Positions 1 to 8,614 of a DNA stretch of 64,000 nucleotides are shown here, in pieces. This DNA comes from Streptomyces cinnabarinus. GTDB taxonomy: Bacteria > Actinomycetota > Actinomycetes > Streptomycetales > Streptomycetaceae. The translations under genes and the position numbers were made by a program. Numbering within the stretch: the stretch's first letter is position 1; the number at the start of each line of letters is the position of its first letter. Under the pieces are notes generated by a model. The model did not search any database, had not been told where the DNA came from, and saw nothing but the letters and a program-made list of their open reading frames with translations. The stretch spans positions 6,572,001 through 6,636,000 of the forward strand of contig NZ_CP114413.1 in assembly GCF_027270315.1 (NCBI RefSeq), read 5' to 3'.

Positions 1-708
1 CGGCTGGCGACCCTGAGCACGGTGCTGAGGGACGGCGACACCGTTCAGCTCCTCATGGGTCAGGACCCCGCCTCCGAGCCCTCCAGGGAGTGGCTGGAGC
101 ACGCCCACACTCCCGCGGCCCGCATCGCCATCCAGCGCTGGCTGGCCTCGCACCCCTCCGCCGAGGACACCGACGGGCGCCCCGAGGACGGCGCGACCAC
201 GCCCCGCCCCACGACGGAGGCCCTGTCGACCGAGGGCTCGCCCTCGGCCCGTCCCGCCGCGAACGTCGTGGTCGACCAGCCCGACGCGACGGTACGGCTG
301 GCGGGCTGCTGCACACCGGTGCCCCCCGACGGGATCACCGGCTTCGCGGTACGCGGGGGAGCGGTGACCGTCCACCGCGTGGAGTGCACGGCGGTGGCGC
401 GCATGAAGAGCGCGGGCCGCCCGGAGATCCCCGTCCACTGGGGCGACACCAGCGAGTGCCGGGTGACGCTGGTAGCGGAATCGTTCGTCCGCCCGCATCT
501 GCTGGCCGACCTCACGGAGGCGATGGCGCTGGAGGGCGCCGAGATCGTCTCGGCGACGGTGGAACCGCCCACCCAGCAGCGGGTCCGGCACACCTACACC
601 CTCCAACTCCCGGACGCGGCCCATCTGCCCGCCCTGATGCGGGCGATGCGGAACGTGGCCGGGGTGTACGACGTGGCCAGGACGCAGACGCAGCCAGGTG
701 TGTCGTAG
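1..708 (+). CDS. RelA/SpoT-family protein, C-terminal part (5' end outside window)
   Basis: The reading frame is open from base 1, so only the last ~235 codons are present. The first residues (a short stretch ending VLRDGDTVQLLMG) look like the end of a TGS domain. A helical stretch, a disordered Pro/Ser/Thr linker (about codons 50-88), a conserved-cysteine region (AGCCTPVPPDGITGF) and a C-terminal ACT domain follow. This is the regulatory half of long RelA/SpoT homologues, which make or hydrolyse (p)ppGpp; the catalytic domains lie upstream and cannot be seen, so synthetase versus hydrolase activity is undetermined. In S. coelicolor a RelA-like gene (rshA) lies just upstream of hflX, which fits this position, but that is from memory. 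The stop codon overlaps a set of degenerate 15-bp repeats. Confidence 0.85.
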   Translation, partial: RLATLSTVLRDGDTVQLLMGQDPASEPSREWLEHAHTPAARIAIQRWLASHPSAEDTDGRPEDGATTPRPTTEALSTEGSPSARPAANVVVDQPDATVRLAGCCTPVPPDGITGFAVRGGAVTVHRVECTAVARMKSAGRPEIPVHWGDTSECRVTLVAESFVRPHLLADLTEAMALEGAEIVSATVEPPTQQRVRHTYTLQLPDAAHLPALMRAMRNVAGVYDVARTQTQPGVS

Positions 709-745
709 GACGGCGTGCCGTGGGACGGGGTGTCGTAGGACGCCG
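701..745. repeat. Degenerate 15-bp tandem repeat at the end of the RelA/SpoT-like gene
   Basis: Three imperfect units related to GTGTCGTAGGACGG run across the stop codon of the upstream gene. The core TGTCGTAGGACG occurs exactly at 701-712 and 731-742, with a diverged copy (CGTGCCGTGGGACGG) between. No function is evident; replication slippage is the simplest origin. Confidence 0.6.
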
Positions 746-837
746 CGAGCCGACGTAACAGAGCGCGCGGACCCCGTTCGGGTGGGCCGGGCGCGCGTCG
801 TCGCCGCCCCGGGCGCGGCCGCTGGTAGCGGTGGTCC

Positions 838-2346
838 ATGCCGCACACGCCCCGCAAGGTCACGCCCCGCAAGGTCACCTCCCGCAAGGTCACCTCTCGT
901 AAGGCCACCGCCCTCCTCGCCTCCGCCGTGACCGTCTGCCTCGTCGCCGCCGGCGCCCCCGCCGAACCCCTGGGCATCGGCGACCGCCTCTTCCCGCACC
1001 TCGGCAACCCGGGCTACGACGTCGCCTCGTACGACCTCTCCTTCACCTATCCCGGCAGCAACAGCAAGCCCCTCCAGGCCGTCACCACCATCGACGCCTG
1101 GACGACGACCACCCTCGACCGCGTCAACCTCGACTTCGCCCACGGCACGGTCGACTCGGTGGAGTTCGACGGCGAACCGGCCGCCTTCGCCACCACCGGC
1201 GAGGACCTCGTCGTCACCCCGGCCGACCCGCTGCCCCGCGGGAGCTGGATGCGGATCACCGTGCGGCACACGAGCGACCCCACGCCGGCCAGGGGCCGCG
1301 ACGGCGGCTGGGTGCGCACCGCGGACGGCCTCGCCATGGCCAACCAGGCCGACGCCGCCCATCTGGTCTTCCCCGGCAACGACCACCCCTCGGACAAGGC
1401 GATGTTCACCATCAAGGTGACCGCCCCGAACGGCTACACCGCCGTCGCCAACGGCCTCCCCACCGACGTGGACCGCTCCCGCGCGGTGACGACGTGGACG
1501 TACCGCACCCAGCACCCCATGGCCACCGAACTCACCCAGGTCTCCATCGGCCGCTCCACGGTCCTGCGCCGCACCGGCCCGCACGCCCTCCCGGTCCGCG
1601 ACGTCATCCCCACGGCGCACCGCAAGCAGCTGGAACCCTGGCTGGAGAAGACCCCGGACCAGATCTCCTGGATGGAGAGCAAGGTCGGCCGCTACCCCTT
1701 CGAGACGTACGGCGTGCTCATGGCGGACGTGAACACCGGCTTCGAACTGGAGACCCAGACCCTCTCCCTCTTCGAGAAAGGCCTGTTCACCGACCGCGCC
1801 TTCCCCGCCTGGTACGTGGAATCGATCATGGTGCACGAACTGGCGCACCAGTGGTTCGGCAACAGCGTCAGCCCCGGCACCTGGTCCGACCTGTGGCTCA
1901 ACGAAGGCCACGCCACCTGGTACGAGGCCCTGTACGCGGAGGAGAAGGCCGACCGTCCCCTGGCGGCCCGGATGAAGGCCGCGTACGGCGCCTCCGACCG
2001 CTGGCGCACCGCCGGCGGGCCCCCGGCCGCGCCCAAGGCCCCCGACCCCGGCCGGAAGATCAGCATCTTCCGCCCCAACGTGTACGACGGTGCCGCGCTC
2101 GTCCTCTACGCCCTCCGTCAGGAGATCGGCCGCCCCGCCTTCGACCGGCTGGAACGCGCCTGGGTCACCCACCACCAGGACGGCGTCGCCACCACCGACG
2201 ACTTTGTCGCCCTCGCCTCGGAGATCTCCGGACGCGATCTGAACGGCTTCCTGCACCCCTGGCTGTACGGCGAGAAGACCCCGCCCATGCCCGGCCACCC
2301 GGACTGGAAGCCGGTCGCCCCGGCGAAGGCCGCGCCCGCGCAATAA
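838..2346 (+). CDS. Secreted M1-family zinc metallopeptidase
   Basis: A 502-residue exported aminopeptidase-type enzyme. A very basic N-terminus precedes a hydrophobic stretch (LLASAVTVCLVAAGAPA), giving a Sec-type signal peptide, and the M1 N-terminal beta domain follows. The zinc site is complete: H333, E334 and H337 in HELAHQWFGN, then E356 in NEGHATW, which is the HExxH-x18-E spacing of the family. M1 enzymes remove N-terminal residues from peptides; this one probably acts outside the membrane. It is shorter than PepN-type M1 enzymes and lacks the large C-terminal helical domain, as in other secreted short M1 proteins. The ATG start has no clear ribosome-binding site, and the n-region is built from a 15-bp tandem repeat, so a downstream GTG (928) cannot be excluded. 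Confidence 0.9.
   Translation: MPHTPRKVTPRKVTSRKVTSRKATALLASAVTVCLVAAGAPAEPLGIGDRLFPHLGNPGYDVASYDLSFTYPGSNSKPLQAVTTIDAWTTTTLDRVNLDFAHGTVDSVEFDGEPAAFATTGEDLVVTPADPLPRGSWMRITVRHTSDPTPARGRDGGWVRTADGLAMANQADAAHLVFPGNDHPSDKAMFTIKVTAPNGYTAVANGLPTDVDRSRAVTTWTYRTQHPMATELTQVSIGRSTVLRRTGPHALPVRDVIPTAHRKQLEPWLEKTPDQISWMESKVGRYPFETYGVLMADVNTGFELETQTLSLFEKGLFTDRAFPAWYVESIMVHELAHQWFGNSVSPGTWSDLWLNEGHATWYEALYAEEKADRPLAARMKAAYGASDRWRTAGGPPAAPKAPDPGRKISIFRPNVYDGAALVLYALRQEIGRPAFDRLERAWVTHHQDGVATTDDFVALASEISGRDLNGFLHPWLYGEKTPPMPGHPDWKPVAPAKAAPAQ
847..906 (+). repeat. Four 15-bp tandem repeats coding the basic n-region of the M1 peptidase signal peptide
   Basis: Units at 847-861, 862-876, 877-891 and 892-906 each encode Thr-(Pro/Ser)-Arg-Lys-(Val/Ala). 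The first two are identical, the third differs at two bases and the fourth at a few more. The repeat lengthens the positively charged region ahead of the signal-peptide core. It is probably variable in copy number between strains. Confidence 0.85.
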
Positions 2347-2425
2347 GTCGATGACGAGACGCCCCGTCCCGTGCGACCATCTTCAGGTCGGCGCGGTACG
2401 GGGCCCGGAACCCGACGGTTCCGCG

Positions 2426-2451
2426 GGAATCTCCCAGGGCACTCGTACGTT
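2426..2451 (+). promoter_or_regulatory. Candidate SigR-dependent promoter of hflX
   Basis: GGAAT at 2426-2430 and GTT at 2449-2451 are separated by exactly 18 bases, matching the Streptomyces SigR consensus GGAAT-N18/19-GTT. It lies 47 bases ahead of the hflX start codon. SigR controls the thiol-oxidative stress response. The match is visible in the sequence; its use is inferred. Confidence 0.65.
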
Positions 2452-2498
2452 GTGCACATTGACCGCCGTACCGGAATCCTCAACGACGTAAGGACCCA

Positions 2499-3992
2499 AT
2501 GACCTCCTCTTCTTCCCCTTCCCAGGACTCGCAGCGCCTCGCGCACAACTACGCCGAAGGTCTTCGGGCCGATGCCCTGATGGAAGAGGACGTCGCCTGG
2601 AGCCACGACATCGACGGAGCGCGGGACGGCGAACAGTTCGACCGCTCCGAGCGCGCGGCCCTGCGCCGCGTGGCCGGTCTCTCCACCGAGCTCGAGGACG
2701 TCACCGAGGTCGAGTACCGCCAGCTCCGTCTGGAGCGGGTCGTCCTCGTGGGTGTCTGGACCACCGGGACCGTGCAGGACGCGGAGAACTCCCTCGCGGA
2801 GCTCGCCGCCCTCGCCGAGACCGCGGGCGCGCTCGTGCTCGACGGTGTGATCCAGCGCCGCGACAAGCCCGACGCCGCCACCTACATCGGTTCCGGCAAG
2901 GCCAACGAGCTGCGGGACATCGTCCTCGAAACCGGCGCCGACACGGTCATCTGCGACGGTGAGCTCAGCCCCGGCCAGCTCATCCACCTCGAAGACGTCG
3001 TCAAGGTCAAGGTCATCGACCGTACGGCCCTGATCCTCGACATCTTCGCCCAGCACGCCAAGTCCCGAGAGGGCAAGGCGCAGGTCGCGCTCGCGCAGAT
3101 GCAGTACATGCTGCCGCGGCTGCGCGGCTGGGGTCAGTCGCTGTCCCGGCAGATGGGCGGCGGCAAGGGCGGCGGCCTCGCCACCCGTGGTCCCGGTGAG
3201 ACCAAGATCGAGACGGACCGGCGCCGGATCCGCGAGAAGATGGCGAAGATGCGCCGGGAGATCGCGGAGATGAAGACCGGCCGCGAGATCAAGCGCCAGG
3301 AGCGCAAGCGCAACAAGGTGCCCTCGGTCGCCATCGCGGGTTACACCAACGCCGGCAAGTCCTCCCTGCTCAACCGGCTCACGGGCGCGGGCGTGCTGGT
3401 CGAGAACGCCCTGTTCGCGACCCTCGACCCGACCGTGCGCCGGGCCGAGACCCCGAGCGGACGGCTGTACACGCTGGCGGACACCGTCGGCTTCGTCCGG
3501 CACCTGCCGCACCACCTGGTCGAGGCGTTCCGCTCCACGATGGAGGAGGTCGGCGAGTCCGACCTGATCCTGCACGTGGTCGACGGTTCGCACCCGAACC
3601 CGGAGGAGCAGCTGGCCGCCGTACGCGAAGTGATCACGGACGTCGGTGCCACCCGGGTACCGGAGATCGTCGTGATCAACAAGGCCGACGCGGCCGACCC
3701 GCTGACCCTCCAGCGGCTGCTGCGGATCGAGAAGCGCTCCATCGCCGTCTCGGCCCGCACCGGCCAGGGCATCGCGGAACTGCTCGCCCTGATCGACAAC
3801 GAACTGCCCCGCCCCTCGGTCGAGATCGAAGCGCTGGTGCCGTACACCCTCGGCAAGCTCGTCGCCCGCGCGCACGACGAGGGAGAGGTGATCTCCGAGG
3901 AGCACACCCCGGAGGGCACCCTGCTCAAGGTACGGGTGCACGAGGAACTGGCGGCGGAACTCGCGCCGTATGTGCCGACCCCGGCGGCCTGA
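2499..3992 (+). CDS. hflX: GTPase HflX
   Basis: A 497-residue HflX-family translational GTPase, which binds the 50S subunit and splits or rescues stalled ribosomes under stress. It has the HflX N-terminal domain, with the family's glycine-rich segment (RQMGGGKGGGLATRGPGE), then a coiled helical linker rich in Lys/Arg/Met. A classical G domain follows: GYTNAGKSS (P-loop Lys287), DTVGFV (G3) and NKAD (G4). The start is the ATG preceded by TAAGGACC. The Streptomyces-type acidic N-terminal extension of about 60 residues is present. It is monocistronic, bounded by a SigR-like promoter upstream and a strong hairpin downstream. Confidence 0.96.
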   Translation: MTSSSSPSQDSQRLAHNYAEGLRADALMEEDVAWSHDIDGARDGEQFDRSERAALRRVAGLSTELEDVTEVEYRQLRLERVVLVGVWTTGTVQDAENSLAELAALAETAGALVLDGVIQRRDKPDAATYIGSGKANELRDIVLETGADTVICDGELSPGQLIHLEDVVKVKVIDRTALILDIFAQHAKSREGKAQVALAQMQYMLPRLRGWGQSLSRQMGGGKGGGLATRGPGETKIETDRRRIREKMAKMRREIAEMKTGREIKRQERKRNKVPSVAIAGYTNAGKSSLLNRLTGAGVLVENALFATLDPTVRRAETPSGRLYTLADTVGFVRHLPHHLVEAFRSTMEEVGESDLILHVVDGSHPNPEEQLAAVREVITDVGATRVPEIVVINKADAADPLTLQRLLRIEKRSIAVSARTGQGIAELLALIDNELPRPSVEIEALVPYTLGKLVARAHDEGEVISEEHTPEGTLLKVRVHEELAAELAPYVPTPAA

Positions 3993-4001
3993 CAGGCAAT
4001 A

Positions 4002-4042
4002 CGAAGGCCCGCCCCCGCTGCTTGAGCGGGGGCGGGCCTTCG
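4002..4042. terminator. Bidirectional terminator between hflX and the convergent protease gene
   Basis: A perfect 18-bp inverted repeat (4002-4019 and 4025-4042) with a 5-base loop GCTTG. It sits between two convergent genes and there is no long T tract, as is usual for Streptomyces terminators. Confidence 0.9.
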
Positions 4043-4049
4043 CCGTTCG

Positions 4050-5216
4050 TCACTGACCGCCGTAGGTCTTGCTCATGTTCTGGTACAGCGCCTCGGCGCT
4101 CTTGCCGAGCTGCGGGCCCGCCAGCCAGGTGTTGTCCTCAGGGCCGATCGAGGTGTTCGACACCAGCATGGTCTCGCCGTCCACCACCCGGAACCAGCCA
4201 CCGCCCGAGGAGCCACCGGTCATCGTGCAGCCGATCCGGTACATCGTCGGCAGCGTCGGGCTCAGCGACAGCCGGCCCGGCCGGTCGAGGCACTTGAACA
4301 TCTTCAGCCCGTTGTACGGCGGCGCCGCCGGGTAGCCCCAGGCGCCCATCGTGCCGGACTCGGTCGCGGACGGAGCCGAGAAGTCCACGTCCAGCGCGGC
4401 CCCGACGGTCTCCTCCAGCGACTTCGCGCCCTGCTCCGGCTTCACATGCAGCACCGAGTAGTCGTACGCCGCACCCGCGCCGCCCGTGGACGAGCCGCCC
4501 TGGATCCACTCGTTCGACGTGGAGGCCCAGTCCGCCCACCAGTTGCCGTAGGGGGCGATCTCGGTGGCGTCGGCGTTGCTCAGCTCCGCCTCGGACTTGC
4601 CGAGGTCGTTGTAGGCCGGGACGAAGACGATGTTGCGGTACCAGCCGCCCTCACCGCCCGCGTGCACACAGTGGCCGGCCGTCCAGACCAGGTTGGACTT
4701 CCCCGGGTGGTTGACGTCCTTGACCACCGTGCCGGAACAGACCGCGGGACCGTCCGGGGAGTCGAAGAACACCTTGCCGACGGGCGCCGCGTTGTCGTGG
4801 TAGGGCGTCTTCTCGGCCGTCGCCTCCACGGGCGCCGGCTCCGGGTCGCTGACGCCCTGGTCGGCGGAGGCGTCCTTCACGGAGATGGTCTTGTCGGCCT
4901 CCTTGGCGGACTGCATCCGCTCCGGTTTCCACAGACCCTCGATCACCGGATTGACGAAGTCCTTGGCCTCACTGAGCCACTTGTCCTTGTCCCAGTCCTG
5001 CCAGCCGCCGTCCGCCCAGGCGTCGACGTCGATACCGTGTTCCTTCAGCTTGTCGGCGATACCCGCGGGAACCTCGGCCTTGCCCTGATCGGCCGGCTGG
5101 GAAGCGCTGGGCTTGTCACTCGCCTCGTCGCCGCCGGAACCGCTGCACGCGGTCGCGGTCAGCGCCACGGCCGCGAGAAGCGCGGTGGCGGCGAGGCGGG
5201 AACGTGTGGAACGCAT
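4050..5216 (-). CDS. Trypsin-like/V8-type serine peptidase, probable lipoprotein (paralogue 1)
   Basis: A 388-residue exported protein. A signal peptide ends in a lipobox-like LTATAC, suggesting lipidation and anchoring on the outer face of the membrane. A linker of about 130 residues precedes a chymotrypsin-fold domain with the His region TAGHCVHAG and the Ser region TGGSSGGGW; a likely catalytic Asp lies between (AAYDYSVLHV). The substrate is unknown. The next gene in the same direction is a close paralogue with the same domain order, so the pair arose by tandem duplication. The ATG at 5216 is preceded by GGGGG about 11 bases upstream. Confidence 0.85.
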   Translation of the reverse strand: MRSTRSRLAATALLAAVALTATACSGSGGDEASDKPSASQPADQGKAEVPAGIADKLKEHGIDVDAWADGGWQDWDKDKWLSEAKDFVNPVIEGLWKPERMQSAKEADKTISVKDASADQGVSDPEPAPVEATAEKTPYHDNAAPVGKVFFDSPDGPAVCSGTVVKDVNHPGKSNLVWTAGHCVHAGGEGGWYRNIVFVPAYNDLGKSEAELSNADATEIAPYGNWWADWASTSNEWIQGGSSTGGAGAAYDYSVLHVKPEQGAKSLEETVGAALDVDFSAPSATESGTMGAWGYPAAPPYNGLKMFKCLDRPGRLSLSPTLPTMYRIGCTMTGGSSGGGWFRVVDGETMLVSNTSIGPEDNTWLAGPQLGKSAEALYQNMSKTYGGQ

Positions 5217-5361
5217 GGTGCGATGACCCCCGTAGAACTGCTGCTCTCAATGTGTCCGGCGTGCCCCGGGCACGCGACAACCCACTATGCCCGGGGAGTT
5301 GAGGGCGAACGGGGGCGGGACCGTGAAGGTTTCCCGATCCCACCGCCGTCCTGCCCCAGGC

Positions 5362-6582
5362 TCACTGGCCGGCGAACTTCCCGCTGACCTCGTCGAACAC
5401 ACCCTTGGCTTCCTTACCGAGCCGCGGCCCGGCCAGCCAGCCCGACTCCACCGGCCCGATGGAGGTGTTGGAAACCAGCGCCGGCTTGCCGTCCGAGCCG
5501 GTCGCGACCCAGCCACCACCCGACGAACCGCCGGTCATCGTGCAGCCGATCCGGTACATCGTGGGATCCGCCTTCTTCAGCGACAGCCGACCCGGCTTGT
5601 CCTCGCACTGGTACATCTTCTGCCCGTCGAACGGCGGCGCCGCCGGGTAACCGGTCGCGGTGATGCTGTCCACCTCAGGCACGGCCGGGGCGTTGAAGTC
5701 CACCGGCAGCGCCGAACCGACCATCTCCTCCAGCGACTTCCCGCCGCTGCCCTCCTCCGGCGTCACATGAATGACGGAGAAGTCGTACGAGGCACCGTCA
5801 CCGCCGGTCGCACCGCCCTGCTCGATCCACTGGTCGGAGGTCTGCACCCAGTCACCCCACCAGACCCCGTACGGAGCGACCTGCTCGCGCGTGGCACCCT
5901 CCAACTCCGCCGTCTCCATGGCGTCGTTGTTGTACGACGGCACGAACGCGATGTTCCGGTACCAGCCGCCGCTCTTGCCCGCGTGCACACAGTGGCCGGC
6001 CGTCCACACCAGGTTGGACTTACCGGGGTTGGCCGGGTCCGCTACGACCGTCGCCGAGCACACCATCGTGCCTTCGGGCGAGTCGAAGAACACCTTGCCC
6101 GCCGTCGGCGCGGCGTCGTGGTACTTAGCCGGAACGGCCTGCGCGTCCACCGGAGCGGGCGTCGGGTCGGTCACACCCTGGTCACCCGAGAGGTCGCTGT
6201 CGTCGACACCCTGGTCCGGCTCCTCGGCCTCGCGCATCCGGTCCGGGTCCCACAGGTCCTCGATGATCGGGTTGACGAAGTCCTCGGCCTCGCGCAGCCA
6301 GTCGTCCTTGTTCCAGTTCTTCCAGGCGCCGTCCTTCCACTTGTCGATGTCGATCCCGTGCTCCTTGAGCCGGTCCTTGATGTCGTCCGGGATCGAGATC
6401 TTGTCGTCACCTGCGGCGGCGGTCGCGGAGGACCCGCCGTCGGTGGCCTCGTCGCCCGAATCGCAGGCGGTGGCGGTGAGCGCGAGGGCCGCGGCGAGGG
6501 CGACAGCGGCGGGCAGGGGGGAGGTTCTGCGCCGCGCGCTCCTCCCTCGGCGAGTGGTGAACGACGGCCGTATCGATCGCAT
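5362..6582 (-). CDS. Trypsin-like/V8-type serine peptidase, probable lipoprotein (paralogue 2)
   Basis: A 406-residue paralogue of the preceding protease gene. It shares the lipobox (LTATAC, then DSG), a spacer containing LKEHGIDIDKW and VNPIIEDLW (paralogue 1 has LKEHGIDVDAW and VNPVIEGLW), and the TAGHCVHAG and TGGSSGGGW active-site blocks. The start was set at the ATG at 6582, preceded by GGGGGAG at good spacing and giving a normal signal peptide. The frame stays open a further 96 bases upstream, but that would give an unusual Arg-rich leader. The 145-bp gap to paralogue 1 allows separate transcription. Confidence 0.85.
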   Translation of the reverse strand: MRSIRPSFTTRRGRSARRRTSPLPAAVALAAALALTATACDSGDEATDGGSSATAAAGDDKISIPDDIKDRLKEHGIDIDKWKDGAWKNWNKDDWLREAEDFVNPIIEDLWDPDRMREAEEPDQGVDDSDLSGDQGVTDPTPAPVDAQAVPAKYHDAAPTAGKVFFDSPEGTMVCSATVVADPANPGKSNLVWTAGHCVHAGKSGGWYRNIAFVPSYNNDAMETAELEGATREQVAPYGVWWGDWVQTSDQWIEQGGATGGDGASYDFSVIHVTPEEGSGGKSLEEMVGSALPVDFNAPAVPEVDSITATGYPAAPPFDGQKMYQCEDKPGRLSLKKADPTMYRIGCTMTGGSSGGGWVATGSDGKPALVSNTSIGPVESGWLAGPRLGKEAKGVFDEVSGKFAGQ

Positions 6583-6926
6583 GAGTCTGACTCCCCCTGA
6601 GGTGAACGAACTTGGCAGCGCTGCCGCAGTCCCGCGCCACCGAAGGCGGCGAAGGCGACTGTGGGAACGGCAACACACACTATGCGCTCGCTGTGGGGGA
6701 CTTCCGACGGAACGGCAACGGTTCCGTCACGGCAAGGATCTTGAAGCAACCCGTAACCAGGTGAGCTGTCCGGGGTTGGTAGCGATGGGGATTCCGCTGT
6801 CCGTAGGCGGCCCCCTGTACCCATTTCCCCGCATCTTCGAGTGAAGGCTCGCGGGGGTGCGTATGTCGGGACGGGCGAGAACACGGGTGGCGTGCTCGCC
6901 CCAGGGCGGCGGGAGGTTGGGCATCG
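6583..6926. promoter_or_regulatory. Divergent intergenic region with an 8-bp inverted repeat
   Basis: 344 bases between the protease (minus) and the aminotransferase (plus), with no convincing gene. An inverted repeat GACGGAAC-N7-GTTCCGTC occupies 6707-6729. The minus-strand motif GCATAGTG, at about 6677-6684, recurs upstream of protease paralogue 1 (about 5283-5290), so both paralogues may use a related -10 region. No full iron box was found ahead of the siderophore genes; only a half-site-like AGGTGAGC occurs at about 6760. Confidence 0.4.
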
Positions 6927-8561
6927 GTGGGTGTTGACGGGGCTTCGGGTGGGGCTGTGGCCGGGGGGCTGACCGGGCAGTTGGCTGGGGTTGTGAAGGC
7001 CAGTGAGGCGGGGGCCGGTGAGGTGGGCGCGGCTGAGGTTGGAGTGCCGGTGCCCCTGTCGGTTCCGATGGCGGGGGCGTGTGCGGACGGGACCGGTGAG
7101 GTCGGCGCGCCCGCGCCGGGGGCGCGTGAGCAGGGTGGGCGGAGGCCCGGAGGGCGTGCGGCCGGTTCGGGTGCGCGCTCCTCCTGGCACGAGGGGATCC
7201 TGCGACGGCAGTCGGCGCGCGAATCGGCGGCGCGCACCTACGCGCGGGCCCTGCCGATCGTGCCGGTACGGGCGCGCGGAATGACGATCGAGGGGGCGGA
7301 CGGACGCCGGTACCTGGACTGTCTCTCCGGCGCCGGAACCCTGGCCCTCGGCCACAACCACCCCGTCGTCCTGGAGGCGATCCGCAAGGTCCTGGACTCC
7401 GGTGCCCCCTTGCACGTTCTCGACCTCGCGACCCCGGTGAAGGACGCCTTCACCACCGAACTGTTCCGCACGCTGCCCCCCGGACTCGCCGACCACGCAC
7501 GCGTGCAGTTCTGCGGACCCGCCGGAACCGATGCCGTGGAGGCCGCGTTCAAGCTGGTCCGCACCGCCACCGGCCGAAGCGGCCTGCTCGCCTTCACCGG
7601 CGCCTACCATGGCATGACCACCGGCGCCCTCGAAGCCTCTGGCAACGCCTTCGACGTCCGCGTTGCCCGCCTGCCCTACCCCCAGGACTACCGCTGCCCC
7701 TTCGGCGTCGCCGGCGAACGCGGTGCCGAACTCGCCGCCCGCTGGACCGAATCCGTCCTTGACGACCCCAAGTCGGGGGTACCGCACCCCGCCGGGATGA
7801 TCCTCGAACCCGTACAGGGCGAGGGAGGAGTCATCCCCGCCCCCGACGACTGGCTGCGCCGCATGCGGCAGCTCACGGCCGACCGCTCCATCCCACTCAT
7901 CGTCGACGAGGTCCAGACCGGCGTCGGCCGCACCGGCGCCTTCTGGGCCGTCGAGCACAGCGGAGTCACCCCCGACGTGATGGTCCTCTCCAAGGCCATC
8001 GGCGGCAGCCTCCCGCTGGCCGTGGTGGTCTACCACGAAGACCTCGACGCCTGGGAACCCGGCGCCCACGCGGGCACCTTCCGAGGCAACCAACTCGCCA
8101 TGGCAGCGGGCACGGCAACCCTCGCCCACGTCCGCGAGAACGGCCTCGCCGAGCGCGCCCGACACCTCGGCGCCCGCATGCTTACCGAACTCCGGGCAGT
8201 GGCCGCCGAGTTCACCTGCGTCGGCGATATCCGGGGCAGGGGCCTGATGATCGGGGTCGAGGTGGTGGACCCGGGGGAGGGGCCGACACCGAAACAGCAC
8301 CCGGAGCCGACCCAGGATCCGACGCGGACCGAGGGCACCCACGACGCGCGCCCTCCAGCCCCCGAACTCGCCGCCGCCGTCCAACGGGAGTGTCTGCGAC
8401 GAGGACTCATCGTCGAACTCGGCGGCCGTCACAACAGCGTCGTACGGCTCCTCCCACCCCTGACGATCAGCGACGAACAGGCAGCCGCGGTCCTCGACCG
8501 CCTCACCGACGCCATCCACACGGCCGCCCGAGCCCACACCGAGACCCGACCCCGCCACTGA
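6927..8561 (+). CDS. Class III PLP aminotransferase, diaminobutyrate-2-oxoglutarate type (siderophore locus)
   Basis: A fold-type I class III aminotransferase of up to 544 residues. It probably makes L-2,4-diaminobutyrate from aspartate semialdehyde and glutamate as a siderophore building block. Visible features are the glycine-rich GPAGTDAVEAAFKL cofactor region, FTGAYHGMT, the IVDEVQTGVGRTG block and the PLP-binding lysine in LSKAIGG (Lys356 counted from 6927). The first ~85 codons are Gly/Ala/Val-rich with no homology I recognise, and the conserved part begins near ILRRQSARESAARTYARA. The true start is therefore uncertain: GTG at 6927, ATG at 7068 or later. An unusual acidic/Pro insertion lies near codons 450-475. 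The IucA/IucC gene follows, which supports a siderophore role. Confidence 0.85.
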   Translation: MGVDGASGGAVAGGLTGQLAGVVKASEAGAGEVGAAEVGVPVPLSVPMAGACADGTGEVGAPAPGAREQGGRRPGGRAAGSGARSSWHEGILRRQSARESAARTYARALPIVPVRARGMTIEGADGRRYLDCLSGAGTLALGHNHPVVLEAIRKVLDSGAPLHVLDLATPVKDAFTTELFRTLPPGLADHARVQFCGPAGTDAVEAAFKLVRTATGRSGLLAFTGAYHGMTTGALEASGNAFDVRVARLPYPQDYRCPFGVAGERGAELAARWTESVLDDPKSGVPHPAGMILEPVQGEGGVIPAPDDWLRRMRQLTADRSIPLIVDEVQTGVGRTGAFWAVEHSGVTPDVMVLSKAIGGSLPLAVVVYHEDLDAWEPGAHAGTFRGNQLAMAAGTATLAHVRENGLAERARHLGARMLTELRAVAAEFTCVGDIRGRGLMIGVEVVDPGEGPTPKQHPEPTQDPTRTEGTHDARPPAPELAAAVQRECLRRGLIVELGGRHNSVVRLLPPLTISDEQAAAVLDRLTDAIHTAARAHTETRPRH

Positions 8562-8614
8562 CGGCTTCTTCCCCACTCGAACCACCTCCCCAGGAACCAG
8601 GAACAGAGCAGACG

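Noticed and set aside
2118..3941. 607-codon minus-strand frame opposite hflX
   Set aside because: Antisense shadow of a conserved GTPase.
6757..6775. Iron-box-like AGGTGAGC before the siderophore operon
   Set aside because: Only one half matches the consensus; the other half is unrelated.
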